From: Rickettsiales bacterium
GTDB taxonomy: Bacteria; Pseudomonadota; Alphaproteobacteria; Rickettsiales; UBA1997
Reading direction: 5' to 3'
Assembly: GCA_947487845.1 (NCBI GenBank)
Contig: CANKYC010000013.1
Coordinates: 1 to 18,773, forward strand
Length of the DNA: 18,773 nt
The position numbers were made by a program, and so were the translations under genes. Shown here piece by piece: positions 1 to 7,359 of this stretch (the first letter of the stretch is position 1; every line of letters begins with the position of its first letter). Below the pieces are notes generated by a model. That model worked only from the letters and a program-made list of their open reading frames with translations. It made no database searches and was not told the origin of the DNA.

Positions 1-149
1 CCTTATTCGATGTAAACGAGCCACCACCACCCGCAATACCCAAAAGGCGTGTTGTGTTCCTTTCAAATGGTGATTTAAAGTCATTATTTGAAAGTCTTTC
101 CTGTGAAGGGAAAAGGCTCCTTCGGGTTAAACCGGAGGGGCTTTTTTTA
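1..149 (+). repeat. Left copy of 149-bp terminal inverted repeat
   Basis: The first 149 bases are the exact reverse complement of the last 149. Identity breaks at position 150 (a, against c expected from the other end). The repeat holds a 9-bp stem-loop with arms CTTTCAAAT (60-68) and ATTTGAAAG (86-94), then a strong terminator hairpin (111-148). Several frames are open through the unit on both strands. One, entered from outside at base 3, runs into unique sequence and stops near base 190, so the repeat may be a coding remnant. I do not recognise a protein family. Housekeeping genes lie between the copies, so a dispersed chromosomal repeat is more likely than transposon ends. Confidence 0.95.
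111..148. terminator. Bidirectional intrinsic terminator in left repeat
   Basis: A stem of about 15 bp including several G-T pairs closes a loop of about 6 bases (GTTAAA). It is followed by seven T on the plus strand and by four T on the minus strand. It lies about 60 bp past the stop of the leftward histidine kinase gene and can end that transcript. It can also stop transcription entering from the left. Confidence 0.8.
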
Positions 150-210
150 ATTGCCAATTCGACGAGGTATTTACCAAAAAGACAAAGTTAGCGCTATCAG
201 TTGCTTAAGC

Positions 211-3087
211 TTAAGCCTTCCGACCTCTAATCTGGCGATTTAAAACTTCTTCAATCGCTTCGCGTTTAATTGGTTTTGCTACGAAATCATTCATACCGCT
301 ATCCAAACATTTCTTTTTATCATCTTCTCCAACATTCGCCGTTAGTGCCACAATCACTATTGGTTTTTCTCCTGTTTCTTTTTCAATTTCTCTGATCTTC
401 TTAGTGGCTTGAAATCCATCCATTACTGGCATCATGCAATCCATCAAAATTATATCATAAGTTAAGTGCATAAATTTATTTACCGCTTCTTGACCATTTT
501 CTGCAAAATCGAGCTCAAAACCAAAGCGTTTTAAAATTGTGATCGCAACTTTCATGTTCACTTCATTATCTTCACAAAGCAAAACGCGCAGACCCTTAGT
601 TGTTAAATGTTCTTCCTTCACTTCGCCTTTTTCAATTAATGTTCCCTCATCTTCATAATAGGTAATTTTGAAAATGAAGAATAATGCCAACATCAATTTA
701 CTTTTCTTGATTGGCTTAGTGACGATGCGGTTGAATAATTTTAATTTATCGGCCGGGATTTTTAATTTTTCTTGAATAGAAATTAATAAAATCAGCGGAA
801 TGGTTTTTAATTGCGGATGATTTCTGATTCTTTCAGCAATACTAACGCCATTAATTCCGATATAAGAATTATGACTAATCACAATGGCATTTGAATCGAG
901 ACAGAATTGTTCAAGTTCTTTAATCGCCATATCGGCTCTTTCTTCCTGATTGGTAATGCTGCTGGAAATATGAACAACTTGATGATGCAATTCTAATTCA
1001 GAAAAACTTTCTCCTAAAATTTTGGCACCAATTTTATTATTTTCGATAAGGGCAATTTTGCGTCCGATAATTTCTTGTTTTTGAGTGCGATATTCCTCAT
1101 CAAGACTGGTGTCATTTTCTGACTTAGACATCGGAATCGTAAAGTGGAAATTCGAACCCTTGCCGTTTTCACTATCAACGCCGATTTTTCCCTTCATCAA
1201 TTCAACCAGCTCTTTGCAGATTGAAAGTCCCAAACCTGTTCCACCATATTTTCTGGTAGTTGACATATCAGCTTGTGAGAAAACCGTAAACATTGTGGTA
1301 AGTTTTTCTGGTGCAATTCCGATGCCGCTGTCAACAATGTTAAAATTTATGTAAAAAACTGAACCTTCGACTTTTTCTATTTTTACCTCAATTAAAACCT
1401 GTCCGTAATAAGTGAATTTAATCGAGTTATTAACTAGGTTATTCATGATTTGGCGGATTCTTCCTGAATCGCACATTAGAGAATTGGGAATATCGCTGGC
1501 GATATTGGTAATAATTTCTAGACCTTTGGTGTTTGCGGTTGGTGACATTAAATCAGCCACGTCTTCGACTAAATCATGAATATTAAAAGCGATAGTTTCA
1601 ATTTCGATTTTACGGGCTTCAATTTTAGAGAAGTTCAAAATGTCGTTCAAAATCACAAGCAATGCATCGGCGGAACGATAAATTGTGTTGGCCTGATCAA
1701 GTTCGTCATCTTTAATATTTTGTGATTCGCGTAAAGCCTGACTCATGCCGATAATTCCGTTCATCGGCGTTCGAAGTTCGTGACTCATATTAGATAAGAA
1801 TTGGCTTTTCGCAACGCTCGCTGCTTCTGCGCCTTCTTTAGCTTTAATCAATTCGCGAACGAAGGGTCCGATTCTCATGCGTTTAAAAATATAAATTGTT
1901 CCCATGAAAAAAATCGCCACACCAATTGATTGGCCGACTGAAACCATCAAGGCGAAACCAAGGTTTTTCCAAGCTCTTTTTTGATGATAGCCGGTAATTG
2001 TAGTTATATTATATTCAGGAGATTTTTGGAAATGAGCATAAATACATTCTCCCATTTTAAAGCGGAAAGGTAAGAAATCGCTGACACCACCGCGATAACG
2101 CTCAACTGCTTCACGAACATAGCCCCGCGATGCAAGATCAGTGGGGTTGAAATCTTGGCGATCAAAACTGGTAGAATTGGCCAGCAAATCAAAATTGTGA
2201 TCAACTAACATATAGCAAATATCTTCGTCACCAAAAACCCAACCTATTTGTCTTTGAATAACTTCAATCGGAAGTTGGGCGATGAAAGTTCCAATCGGTT
2301 TTAAATCATCATAATCAATACGCATCGCGATCGGTAACATGTCATAAGAAGCGATGTCAGTTTCAATATGGGTTTTGCGGCCGACTTTCAAGCGCCAAGC
2401 ATTTTTCTTTTCTGCTTCTTTAACCGGAAAATATTCTTTTGGTTCGACTGCTTTTTTTAAAACACCTTCATCGGAAGTTACGGCGACTAAACTTTTGTCA
2501 TCAACGAAACTGATATTCATCCATGATGAAACGTTCCTTTGTAAAGCGTCGCGATTCAGGGTTTTTTTCAGGACTTTTGAAATGGTGTCTTTTTTCTTCT
2601 CGCCTTGCAAAGTCAAAATTTTATCGCCGACATAGTTTAAATAATTATCAACCGCTGCCATCAAAGAAGTTGCGGCTTTTTCTACAACGCCACTTTGGAA
2701 TTTGACTTGTTTATCAAGCGAAACCCAGAAGCTGCGGTAGACCATAAAAGTATTTAGAGTTACCCAACCCAGAATCAGTGCGATTAAAATATAGGAGAAT
2801 ATTGTATAAGATTGCCCCAGATCCATTTGCTGTTCGCGCTTTAATGGCTTTTTTCTTCTTTCGTAACGGCGACGAATTTTCCAAAAGCGACGAGGATAAG
2901 TAGGATCGAATTTGCTGCGAGAGATTATTTTTTCGTGATAGTAATCATTTTTGACTGAAAATATGAGTGCAAAGAAATAAGAAATTTTTTCCGCAAAGTT
3001 TTTTCTTTTTTTAGGTTTATCTTTTTTTAGAACTGTTGCCGCAGTAAGGTTTTTTCTAGTTATAAACTTTGATAAGCTTTGAAACAT
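211..3087 (-). CDS. Membrane hybrid histidine kinase with two receiver domains
   Basis: Inner-membrane sensor kinase, the input end of a phosphorelay. Numbered from the upstream in-frame TTG at 3177, the features are: a very basic cytoplasmic N-terminus (to about 118), a first membrane helix (about 125-147), a periplasmic Cache-like sensor region (about 150-402), a second helix (about 405-431), the H-box NMSHELRTPMNG with phospho-acceptor H466, an ATPase domain with N-box NLVNNSIKF, DSGIG and GGTGLGLS, a degenerate receiver (about 706-838), and a true receiver (863-980) with acidic pair E869/D870, acceptor D913 in LMDCMMPVMDG and K968. I placed the start at ATG 3085-3087 (residue 31) because the upstream TTG is the first triplet of a TTGACA -35 box. 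No Hpt domain is fused; a separate Hpt gene lies at 6688-7047. The ligand cannot be read from sequence. Confidence 0.93.
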   Translation of the reverse strand: MFQSLSKFITRKNLTAATVLKKDKPKKRKNFAEKISYFFALIFSVKNDYYHEKIISRSKFDPTYPRRFWKIRRRYERRKKPLKREQQMDLGQSYTIFSYILIALILGWVTLNTFMVYRSFWVSLDKQVKFQSGVVEKAATSLMAAVDNYLNYVGDKILTLQGEKKKDTISKVLKKTLNRDALQRNVSSWMNISFVDDKSLVAVTSDEGVLKKAVEPKEYFPVKEAEKKNAWRLKVGRKTHIETDIASYDMLPIAMRIDYDDLKPIGTFIAQLPIEVIQRQIGWVFGDEDICYMLVDHNFDLLANSTSFDRQDFNPTDLASRGYVREAVERYRGGVSDFLPFRFKMGECIYAHFQKSPEYNITTITGYHQKRAWKNLGFALMVSVGQSIGVAIFFMGTIYIFKRMRIGPFVRELIKAKEGAEAASVAKSQFLSNMSHELRTPMNGIIGMSQALRESQNIKDDELDQANTIYRSADALLVILNDILNFSKIEARKIEIETIAFNIHDLVEDVADLMSPTANTKGLEIITNIASDIPNSLMCDSGRIRQIMNNLVNNSIKFTYYGQVLIEVKIEKVEGSVFYINFNIVDSGIGIAPEKLTTMFTVFSQADMSTTRKYGGTGLGLSICKELVELMKGKIGVDSENGKGSNFHFTIPMSKSENDTSLDEEYRTQKQEIIGRKIALIENNKIGAKILGESFSELELHHQVVHISSSITNQEERADMAIKELEQFCLDSNAIVISHNSYIGINGVSIAERIRNHPQLKTIPLILLISIQEKLKIPADKLKLFNRIVTKPIKKSKLMLALFFIFKITYYEDEGTLIEKGEVKEEHLTTKGLRVLLCEDNEVNMKVAITILKRFGFELDFAENGQEAVNKFMHLTYDIILMDCMMPVMDGFQATKKIREIEKETGEKPIVIVALTANVGEDDKKKCLDSGMNDFVAKPIKREAIEEVLNRQIRGRKA

Positions 3088-3149
3088 TTGATTTTTAGAA
3101 ATCTCGTCTATTTTTAAAATGGATGATGGTTTTGATTTTGATCCCAAGC

Positions 3150-3177
3150 GTTCTATTTTGAGAGTGAGCGCTGTCAA
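3150..3177 (-). promoter_or_regulatory. Candidate sigma70 promoter of the histidine kinase gene
   Basis: On the minus strand a perfect -35 TTGACA (3177-3172) is followed after 16 bases by TAGAAC (3155-3150), a 4-of-6 match to the -10 consensus. Transcription would begin near 3143 and give a leader of about 55 bases to the ATG at 3087. Confidence 0.5.
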
Positions 3178-3233
3178 ACATTTTTACCGATCTTTAAATT
3201 GGAAGAAATTTAAATTTCCCTTTTTGAAACATT

Positions 3234-3262
3234 TTGTCAATCAGGCTAAAATAAAGTATTTT
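3234..3262 (+). promoter_or_regulatory. Candidate promoter of the signalling operon
   Basis: TTGTCA (3234-3239), a 17-base spacer, then TATTTT (3257-3262) lie in the 307-bp gap between the divergent kinase and acyltransferase genes. The same -10 sequence occurs at the stronger atp promoter. The leader would be about 125 bases. The rest of the gap is AT-rich with poly-T runs and no other feature that I see. Confidence 0.35.
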
Positions 3263-3383
3263 GTTCATTGTTTTTTTTTGAGACTTCTAATCTTTGAGCG
3301 ACAATTTTTTATTGGAAGCAAATTTTTGCCAGAATTTTTTTCAATTTTTCTTAAAAAAACTTACAAACCAACAAACAATACTC

Positions 3384-3390
3384 AAGGAGA
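3384..3390 (+). promoter_or_regulatory. Strong Shine-Dalgarno deciding the GTG start at 3395
   Basis: AAGGAGA lies five bases (from GGAG) before an in-frame GTG at 3395-3397. It is the best ribosome binding site in the window. It argues against the ATG at 3119, whose extra 92 residues are repetitive, aromatic and unlike any domain. Confidence 0.75.
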
Positions 3391-3394
3391 CGAA

Positions 3395-3943
3395 GTGGAA
3401 GTTTTTTTTACAAAAGATTCAGATTTATTGAATCAATATTACGACTTACGTCAAACAGCATATCGCGATGAAAATGGATGGACAGATTATGATGGATCGG
3501 AAAATAAGTTTGATCTTACCGGAAAAATTGCTGTAGCGGTTGAGAATGGAAAAGTAATTGGTGGAATCAGAGTTATGTTTTCTGACCAATGCGAATTTCT
3601 TTCTAATGAAATTCCAGGAACTCAATATGACTACAAAAAATTTATTAAAAAATACGATCACAGAGAAGATCTTATAATTAGTGAAATCTCAGCATTGGTA
3701 GTAGAAAAACATCATAGAGATTCAAATGTGACGACCGCAATGTTTGATTACTTATTTAATGAATCAAGAGTTCACGGTTGCAATTATGTTTTTGCAGTTG
3801 CGGTTGCGGTGGTTTGCAGAAATGATAGAAAAACACTAAGAAGACTCGGTTATGATGTAGAAATAGTGATGAATTTTCCATGGAAAGAAAAGAAAACCTA
3901 TAACTTCATCAAAATGTTTCCAATGTACACCAAGCTTCAATAA
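3395..3943 (+). CDS. LuxI-like GNAT N-acyltransferase, candidate signal synthase
   Basis: About 182 residues from the GTG start. The N-terminal half follows the acyl-homoserine-lactone synthase pattern: R19, Y23 (F in LuxI), W29 and D40 keep the spacing recalled for LuxI R25-F29-W35-D46. A GKVIGGIRVM strand ends in an Arg-Val pair, like the GxxR(L) strand of the family. The later segment ISEISALVV matches the family's ExSRF region but has Ala where LuxI has Arg. The family uses acyl-ACP or acyl-CoA and S-adenosylmethionine. Related GNAT proteins make N-acyl amino acids, so the product is open. The receptor gene begins 19 bases downstream, suggesting co-transcription. No luxR is in the window. 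A general GNAT acyltransferase is the main alternative. Confidence 0.65.
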   Translation: MEVFFTKDSDLLNQYYDLRQTAYRDENGWTDYDGSENKFDLTGKIAVAVENGKVIGGIRVMFSDQCEFLSNEIPGTQYDYKKFIKKYDHREDLIISEISALVVEKHHRDSNVTTAMFDYLFNESRVHGCNYVFAVAVAVVCRNDRKTLRRLGYDVEIVMNFPWKEKKTYNFIKMFPMYTKLQ

Positions 3944-3962
3944 CTAATTAAGATAAAAACTT

Positions 3963-5951
3963 ATGAGAAAAATATTTGGAATAGCAATCTCTATGATTTT
4001 TTTTGTTTCTTTTTCTCCAGTTGCAGGTGCTATAGATGACACAACTGCTGAAGAAAAGAAAAGCATGACATTTAATCCGCAGATTTTTTCGCTATCCAAG
4101 AAAAAAGAAAATGCTTTTGATGCAGCTTCTGCAACTTATATTCTGAGTTCTGAAGATATTAGAAGATCAGGTGCAACTTCAATTCCAGAAGCTTTAAGAT
4201 TGGTTCCGGGTGTACAAGTTGCCAGAATGAGTGGTAATAATTGGGCGATTTCAATTCGCGGTTTTGACAGACAATTCTCCAATAAGCTTTTGGTAATGAT
4301 TGATGGCAGAACTGTTTATACGCAGCTATTCTCAGGCGTGTCTTGGGATATACATGATTATGTAATGGAAGATATTGATAAAATCGAGGTGATCAGAGGT
4401 CCAGGTGGAACGATTTGGGGATCAAATGCAGTTAATGGAATTATTAATATCATCACTAAAAGTGCAGTTAGAACGCAAGGTACTTACGTTTCACAAATTG
4501 TGGGAGATCAAGATAAATCCATCACAGAAGCCCGTTACGGTGGAGCTTTAAATAATAATAAAGATGACTACAGATTATATGTTAAAAAAGCGGTAAGAGA
4601 TGGTTTGGATAATTATAAAACTAAAGGCAATAATCATGATGGTAATAGTCAAGATAGAGCGGGCTTCAGATATGATATTAGCTCGATAAAAGATAGCTCA
4701 ATTTCAATTCACGGCGATATTTTTAGTGGCACTGCCAGCAATTTTTTTACTACCCTGAATAATCCGAATAAAAATAATAAGGATTCTCGCGGTGCAAATA
4801 TTGTCGTGAACTGGGATAAGAAATTATCCAAACAATCAAGTTTTATTCTGAATAGCTATTTTGATTATGATCAATTCAGCATTCCAGTTTTGAAGAGAAG
4901 TTCAAAAACTTTTGACGTCGATTTCCAGCATTTTTATAATTCTTCTAAAGATAACCAGTTTATATGGGGCTTGGGATATAGACAAATTGCTGATGATATT
5001 GAAGAAAGCACCATGTTAAACGGGGATATTCCAGTTAGTTATTCTCCAGATCATAGAAATGACCAATGGTTCACTGCATTTATCCAAGAAAAATTTGGCC
5101 TGATTTCGGATAAATTATATTTAACTATCGGTTCAAAATTTGAGAAAAACGAATTTACCAGCTTTGAATATCAACCAAATGCGAGATTGGCTTATTATCC
5201 ATCGCGTAACCAAACCGTTTGGGCATCGGTCTCAAGAGCGATCAGAACTCCGACCAGAGCGGAAAGTGACATTAATTTAAAATCTGCCAATACTAACACC
5301 ACTCTTAATCAAGGCAGTCCAACTTACGGAATTGAACAGTTAATTGCTTATGAAGCTGGATACAGAATCAAGCCAACGATCAAAACCTTGATCGATGCGA
5401 CTACATTTTATAATCAATATTCCAAGTTAAGAACTTTTGAATTAATTAATGGAGTTCCAACTGCGGCAAATCTTGGTTATGGCGAATCGCAAGGATTTGA
5501 AATTAGTGGTAAATGGCAAGTAACCAACGACTGGAGAATGGAAGCCAGTTATGATTACTTAAATCTTGATCTTCATATTAGCGATAATTCAACTGACAAC
5601 ACTTCGATCATCGGGGCTGCTGATGGTCTTCAAGTTGCAGAAGGAATGTCTCCAAAAAATCAGGTTAAGTTGAGATCATTTTATAATATCAGTCCAAAAA
5701 TTGAGTTCGATAATATTTTATATTATGTCGATAACCTTCCAACCGCTGGCACAACTTATCGCACAACTGGCATCCCATCTTATTTCAGATTTGACACCAG
5801 ACTTGGATATCTTCCATCAAGAAATCTCGACTTGAGTGTAGGAATTCAAAACTTGTTAAATCAAGGCCACAGAGAGTTCAAAGCGGCGCTTTATAATAAC
5901 CAAACTGAAATCGGACGTACGTTCTACGTTAAAGCAGTTTGGCAATATTAA
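3963..5951 (+). CDS. TonB-dependent outer membrane receptor
   Basis: 662 residues. A signal peptide (1-23, cleavage likely after VAGA) is followed by a plug domain (about 48-168) with SGATSIPEALRLVPGVQVAR, ISIRGF, LLVMIDGRTVYT and IEVIRGPGGTIWGSNAVNG, then a 22-strand-type barrel to the aromatic C-terminus AVWQY. Such receptors import scarce ligands using TonB energy, or pass signals inward. The plug wording is that of the receptors that commonly neighbour YfiR-family genes and hybrid kinases in gammaproteobacteria, and the same neighbours occur here. No clear TonB box is seen. The substrate is unknown. The start ATG follows a weak AAGATAAAA stretch. Confidence 0.95.
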   Translation: MRKIFGIAISMIFFVSFSPVAGAIDDTTAEEKKSMTFNPQIFSLSKKKENAFDAASATYILSSEDIRRSGATSIPEALRLVPGVQVARMSGNNWAISIRGFDRQFSNKLLVMIDGRTVYTQLFSGVSWDIHDYVMEDIDKIEVIRGPGGTIWGSNAVNGIINIITKSAVRTQGTYVSQIVGDQDKSITEARYGGALNNNKDDYRLYVKKAVRDGLDNYKTKGNNHDGNSQDRAGFRYDISSIKDSSISIHGDIFSGTASNFFTTLNNPNKNNKDSRGANIVVNWDKKLSKQSSFILNSYFDYDQFSIPVLKRSSKTFDVDFQHFYNSSKDNQFIWGLGYRQIADDIEESTMLNGDIPVSYSPDHRNDQWFTAFIQEKFGLISDKLYLTIGSKFEKNEFTSFEYQPNARLAYYPSRNQTVWASVSRAIRTPTRAESDINLKSANTNTTLNQGSPTYGIEQLIAYEAGYRIKPTIKTLIDATTFYNQYSKLRTFELINGVPTAANLGYGESQGFEISGKWQVTNDWRMEASYDYLNLDLHISDNSTDNTSIIGAADGLQVAEGMSPKNQVKLRSFYNISPKIEFDNILYYVDNLPTAGTTYRTTGIPSYFRFDTRLGYLPSRNLDLSVGIQNLLNQGHREFKAALYNNQTEIGRTFYVKAVWQY

Positions 5952-5967
5952 ATCAGGAAATTTCTAA

Positions 5968-6149
5968 ATGATTTCTGACAGAAGTCTATCAATCACCAGA
6001 TTGTTGATTTCACTGGTTTGCTTAACTCTTTTTTCCAAATTTTCAAATACTGAAGATAAAGCGGAGACAAATCAAAAATAATTTGATTCGCCTTCTGCAA
6101 TTTATGTTGTTTCTGAACCTTCGATTTTAAGTTGGTTTGGCAGTATTAA
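5968..6149 (+). pseudogene. Decayed remnant of a second TonB-dependent receptor
   Basis: An ATG at 5968, after AGGAAA, starts a 37-codon frame with a hydrophobic signal-like segment that ends at TAA 6079. Reading through the stop in the same frame gives FDSPSAIYVVSEPSI, which parallels FDAASATYILSSEDI at the start of the intact receptor's plug. One base out of frame the region ends in VWQY and a stop at 6147-6149, identical to the last four residues of the intact receptor. The simplest reading is a tandem receptor copy reduced by a large internal deletion plus a nonsense mutation. The 37-residue frame may still be translated, but I see no reason to call it functional. Confidence 0.75.
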
Positions 6150-6185
6150 TCGTAATTTCATCTAAAAAAACTTTGAGAAATAAAA

Positions 6186-6674
6186 ATGAAGTTTAGCAAT
6201 TTAAAATTAGTAACTTTTTTTACGGCATTATTTTTCGTAACTTTTGATTGTTTTTCTGACGTCATTGAAGACGAAACTGCCGTTGCATTTGCTGGCTTCA
6301 TACAAGACCTTGTTCATACAACCCAAACCCCGAAACGTGGTTCAATATGTGGTATTGGCAGTGACGAGGTTTCTAAAGTAATTGCCGCTCAGGATAAAAC
6401 ATTTATTGACCTTGATCTCGAACCAAAGAAATATGAGCAATGTAAGGCAGTTTATATTGCTCAAGGTCGTGAAAAAAGCTTAAGAGTTGAGATTGAAAAA
6501 TTGAATAAGAAGAAAATTTTGACAATTGCAATTTTTGACGGTTTCACTGAAATCGGTGGTATGTTGCAAGTTCAAATGGGAAGAAGAAATTTTGAGTTAA
6601 CTTTAAACTCGAAAGTGGTAAAAGAGTCTGGCGTCAGATTAAATGCCTTATCTACAAGTCTTGTTATTAATTAA
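6186..6674 (+). CDS. Periplasmic YfiR-family (DUF4154) protein
   Basis: 162 residues. A hydrophobic signal segment (about 5-24) is followed by the YfiR fold: AFAGFIQDL (short helix), SICGIG with C55, QCKAVYIAQG with C86, ILTIAIFDGFTEIGGMLQV (111-129), and the closing FELTLNSKVVKESGVRLNAL. In Pseudomonas YfiR is a periplasmic inhibitor of the diguanylate cyclase YfiN. In many other bacteria relatives sit between a TonB receptor and a hybrid kinase, as here. No GGDEF gene is in the window, so the partner is more likely the kinase at 211-3087. It shares the strand and apparent operon with the receptor upstream, and the Hpt gene follows after 13 bases. Confidence 0.85.
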   Translation: MKFSNLKLVTFFTALFFVTFDCFSDVIEDETAVAFAGFIQDLVHTTQTPKRGSICGIGSDEVSKVIAAQDKTFIDLDLEPKKYEQCKAVYIAQGREKSLRVEIEKLNKKKILTIAIFDGFTEIGGMLQVQMGRRNFELTLNSKVVKESGVRLNALSTSLVIN

Positions 6675-6687
6675 TTTAAAACTCTAT

Positions 6688-7047
6688 ATGGAAAATAATC
6701 AAAATCATAAAAAAGCAATCGACGTAGAATTCTTAAGAAGCATTATCGATAATGATGCTGAATTCGAGAGAGAGCTATTTAAGATTTTCTCAGAAAACGC
6801 TCATCGCAATATCATTAAAATGGAAGATGCGATCAAAGAAAATGATAATAACTCTTGGTACATGGCGGCCCACGCATTTAAAGGCGCTTCGGCATCAATT
6901 GGTGCATTTGATCTTTCTAAAGTTTTGGAATATGCGCAAAAACACCCGGAAGATAATTCTGATCAAAAAGGCGAAATTATAAATAAAGTTAAAGAAGAAT
7001 TCCGTTTGGTTTTAGATTTCATCAACGAAGAACTTTTGGAAAAATAA
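6688..7047 (+). CDS. Stand-alone Hpt histidine phosphotransfer protein
   Basis: 119 residues from ATG 6688, chosen because the upstream in-frame ATG at 6643 lies inside yfiR and would add a leader unrelated to the family. A four-helix Hpt bundle is indicated by FLRSIIDNDAEF, LFKIFSENAHRNI and the active motif AAHAFKGASASIGA, with phospho-accepting H62. Hpt proteins shuttle phosphate between a hybrid kinase's receiver and a downstream response regulator. The kinase at 211-3087 ends in a receiver and lacks an Hpt domain, so it is the natural partner. The final response regulator is not in this window. Confidence 0.92.
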   Translation: MENNQNHKKAIDVEFLRSIIDNDAEFERELFKIFSENAHRNIIKMEDAIKENDNNSWYMAAHAFKGASASIGAFDLSKVLEYAQKHPEDNSDQKGEIINKVKEEFRLVLDFINEELLEK

Positions 7048-7166
7048 AAACTCCACTTCGGTTACTTGGTTAAATTTTATATGAATGCCTGTTTAATTAG
7101 TCATTTTTCCTGCGATAAGATTGGATGGATTCCAAACTTGTTTTAGAGCCTGTATTAAAAATAAAG

Positions 7167-7297
7167 TGAACTCATATTTCGTCCTATTTTTACTTATTCT
7201 TTAGTAAAATTATTCCGAATATATCCAGATATGCGTCATAATTTTACTAAAAATATGCCAAAATCTGAGTTCATTTCATTTTGGTATAGGATCTATC
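7167..7297. repeat. Nested inverted-repeat element upstream of ispH
   Basis: This lies in the 312-bp gap between the Hpt gene and ispH. TTTAGTAAAATTAT (7200-7213) and ATAATTTTACTAAA (7238-7251) form a perfect 14-bp inverted repeat. TGAACTCA (7167-7174) and TGAGTTCA (7266-7273) form an outer 8-bp pair. ATGCCAAAAT (7255-7264) and ATTTTGGTAT (7278-7287) form a third stem, followed by the small palindrome GGATCTATCC. The third stem plus palindrome recurs in another version at 16473-16541. I see no gene in the gap and no clear ispH promoter. Confidence 0.7.
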
Positions 7298-7359
7298 CAT
7301 AATTATTTCTTAACACCAAAGATGTTCCCCAACAATTTTTCTTCAAATCCATTTTCCAA

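Noticed and set aside
3119..3394. N-terminal extension of the acyltransferase from the ATG at 3119
   Set aside because: The strong AAGGAG before GTG 3395 and the family domain starting right after it favour the shorter form. The extension overlaps the kinase gene start and has no recognisable content.
5968..6081. A functional 37-residue small protein after the receptor gene
   Set aside because: Its frame continues past the stop into receptor-plug-like sequence, and the region ends with the receptor's own C-terminal codons, so it is better explained as a gene remnant.
6643..6687. Longer start of the Hpt gene inside yfiR
   Set aside because: It would add 15 residues unlike the family. The ATG at 6688 lies 13 bases after the yfiR stop, as expected in an operon.
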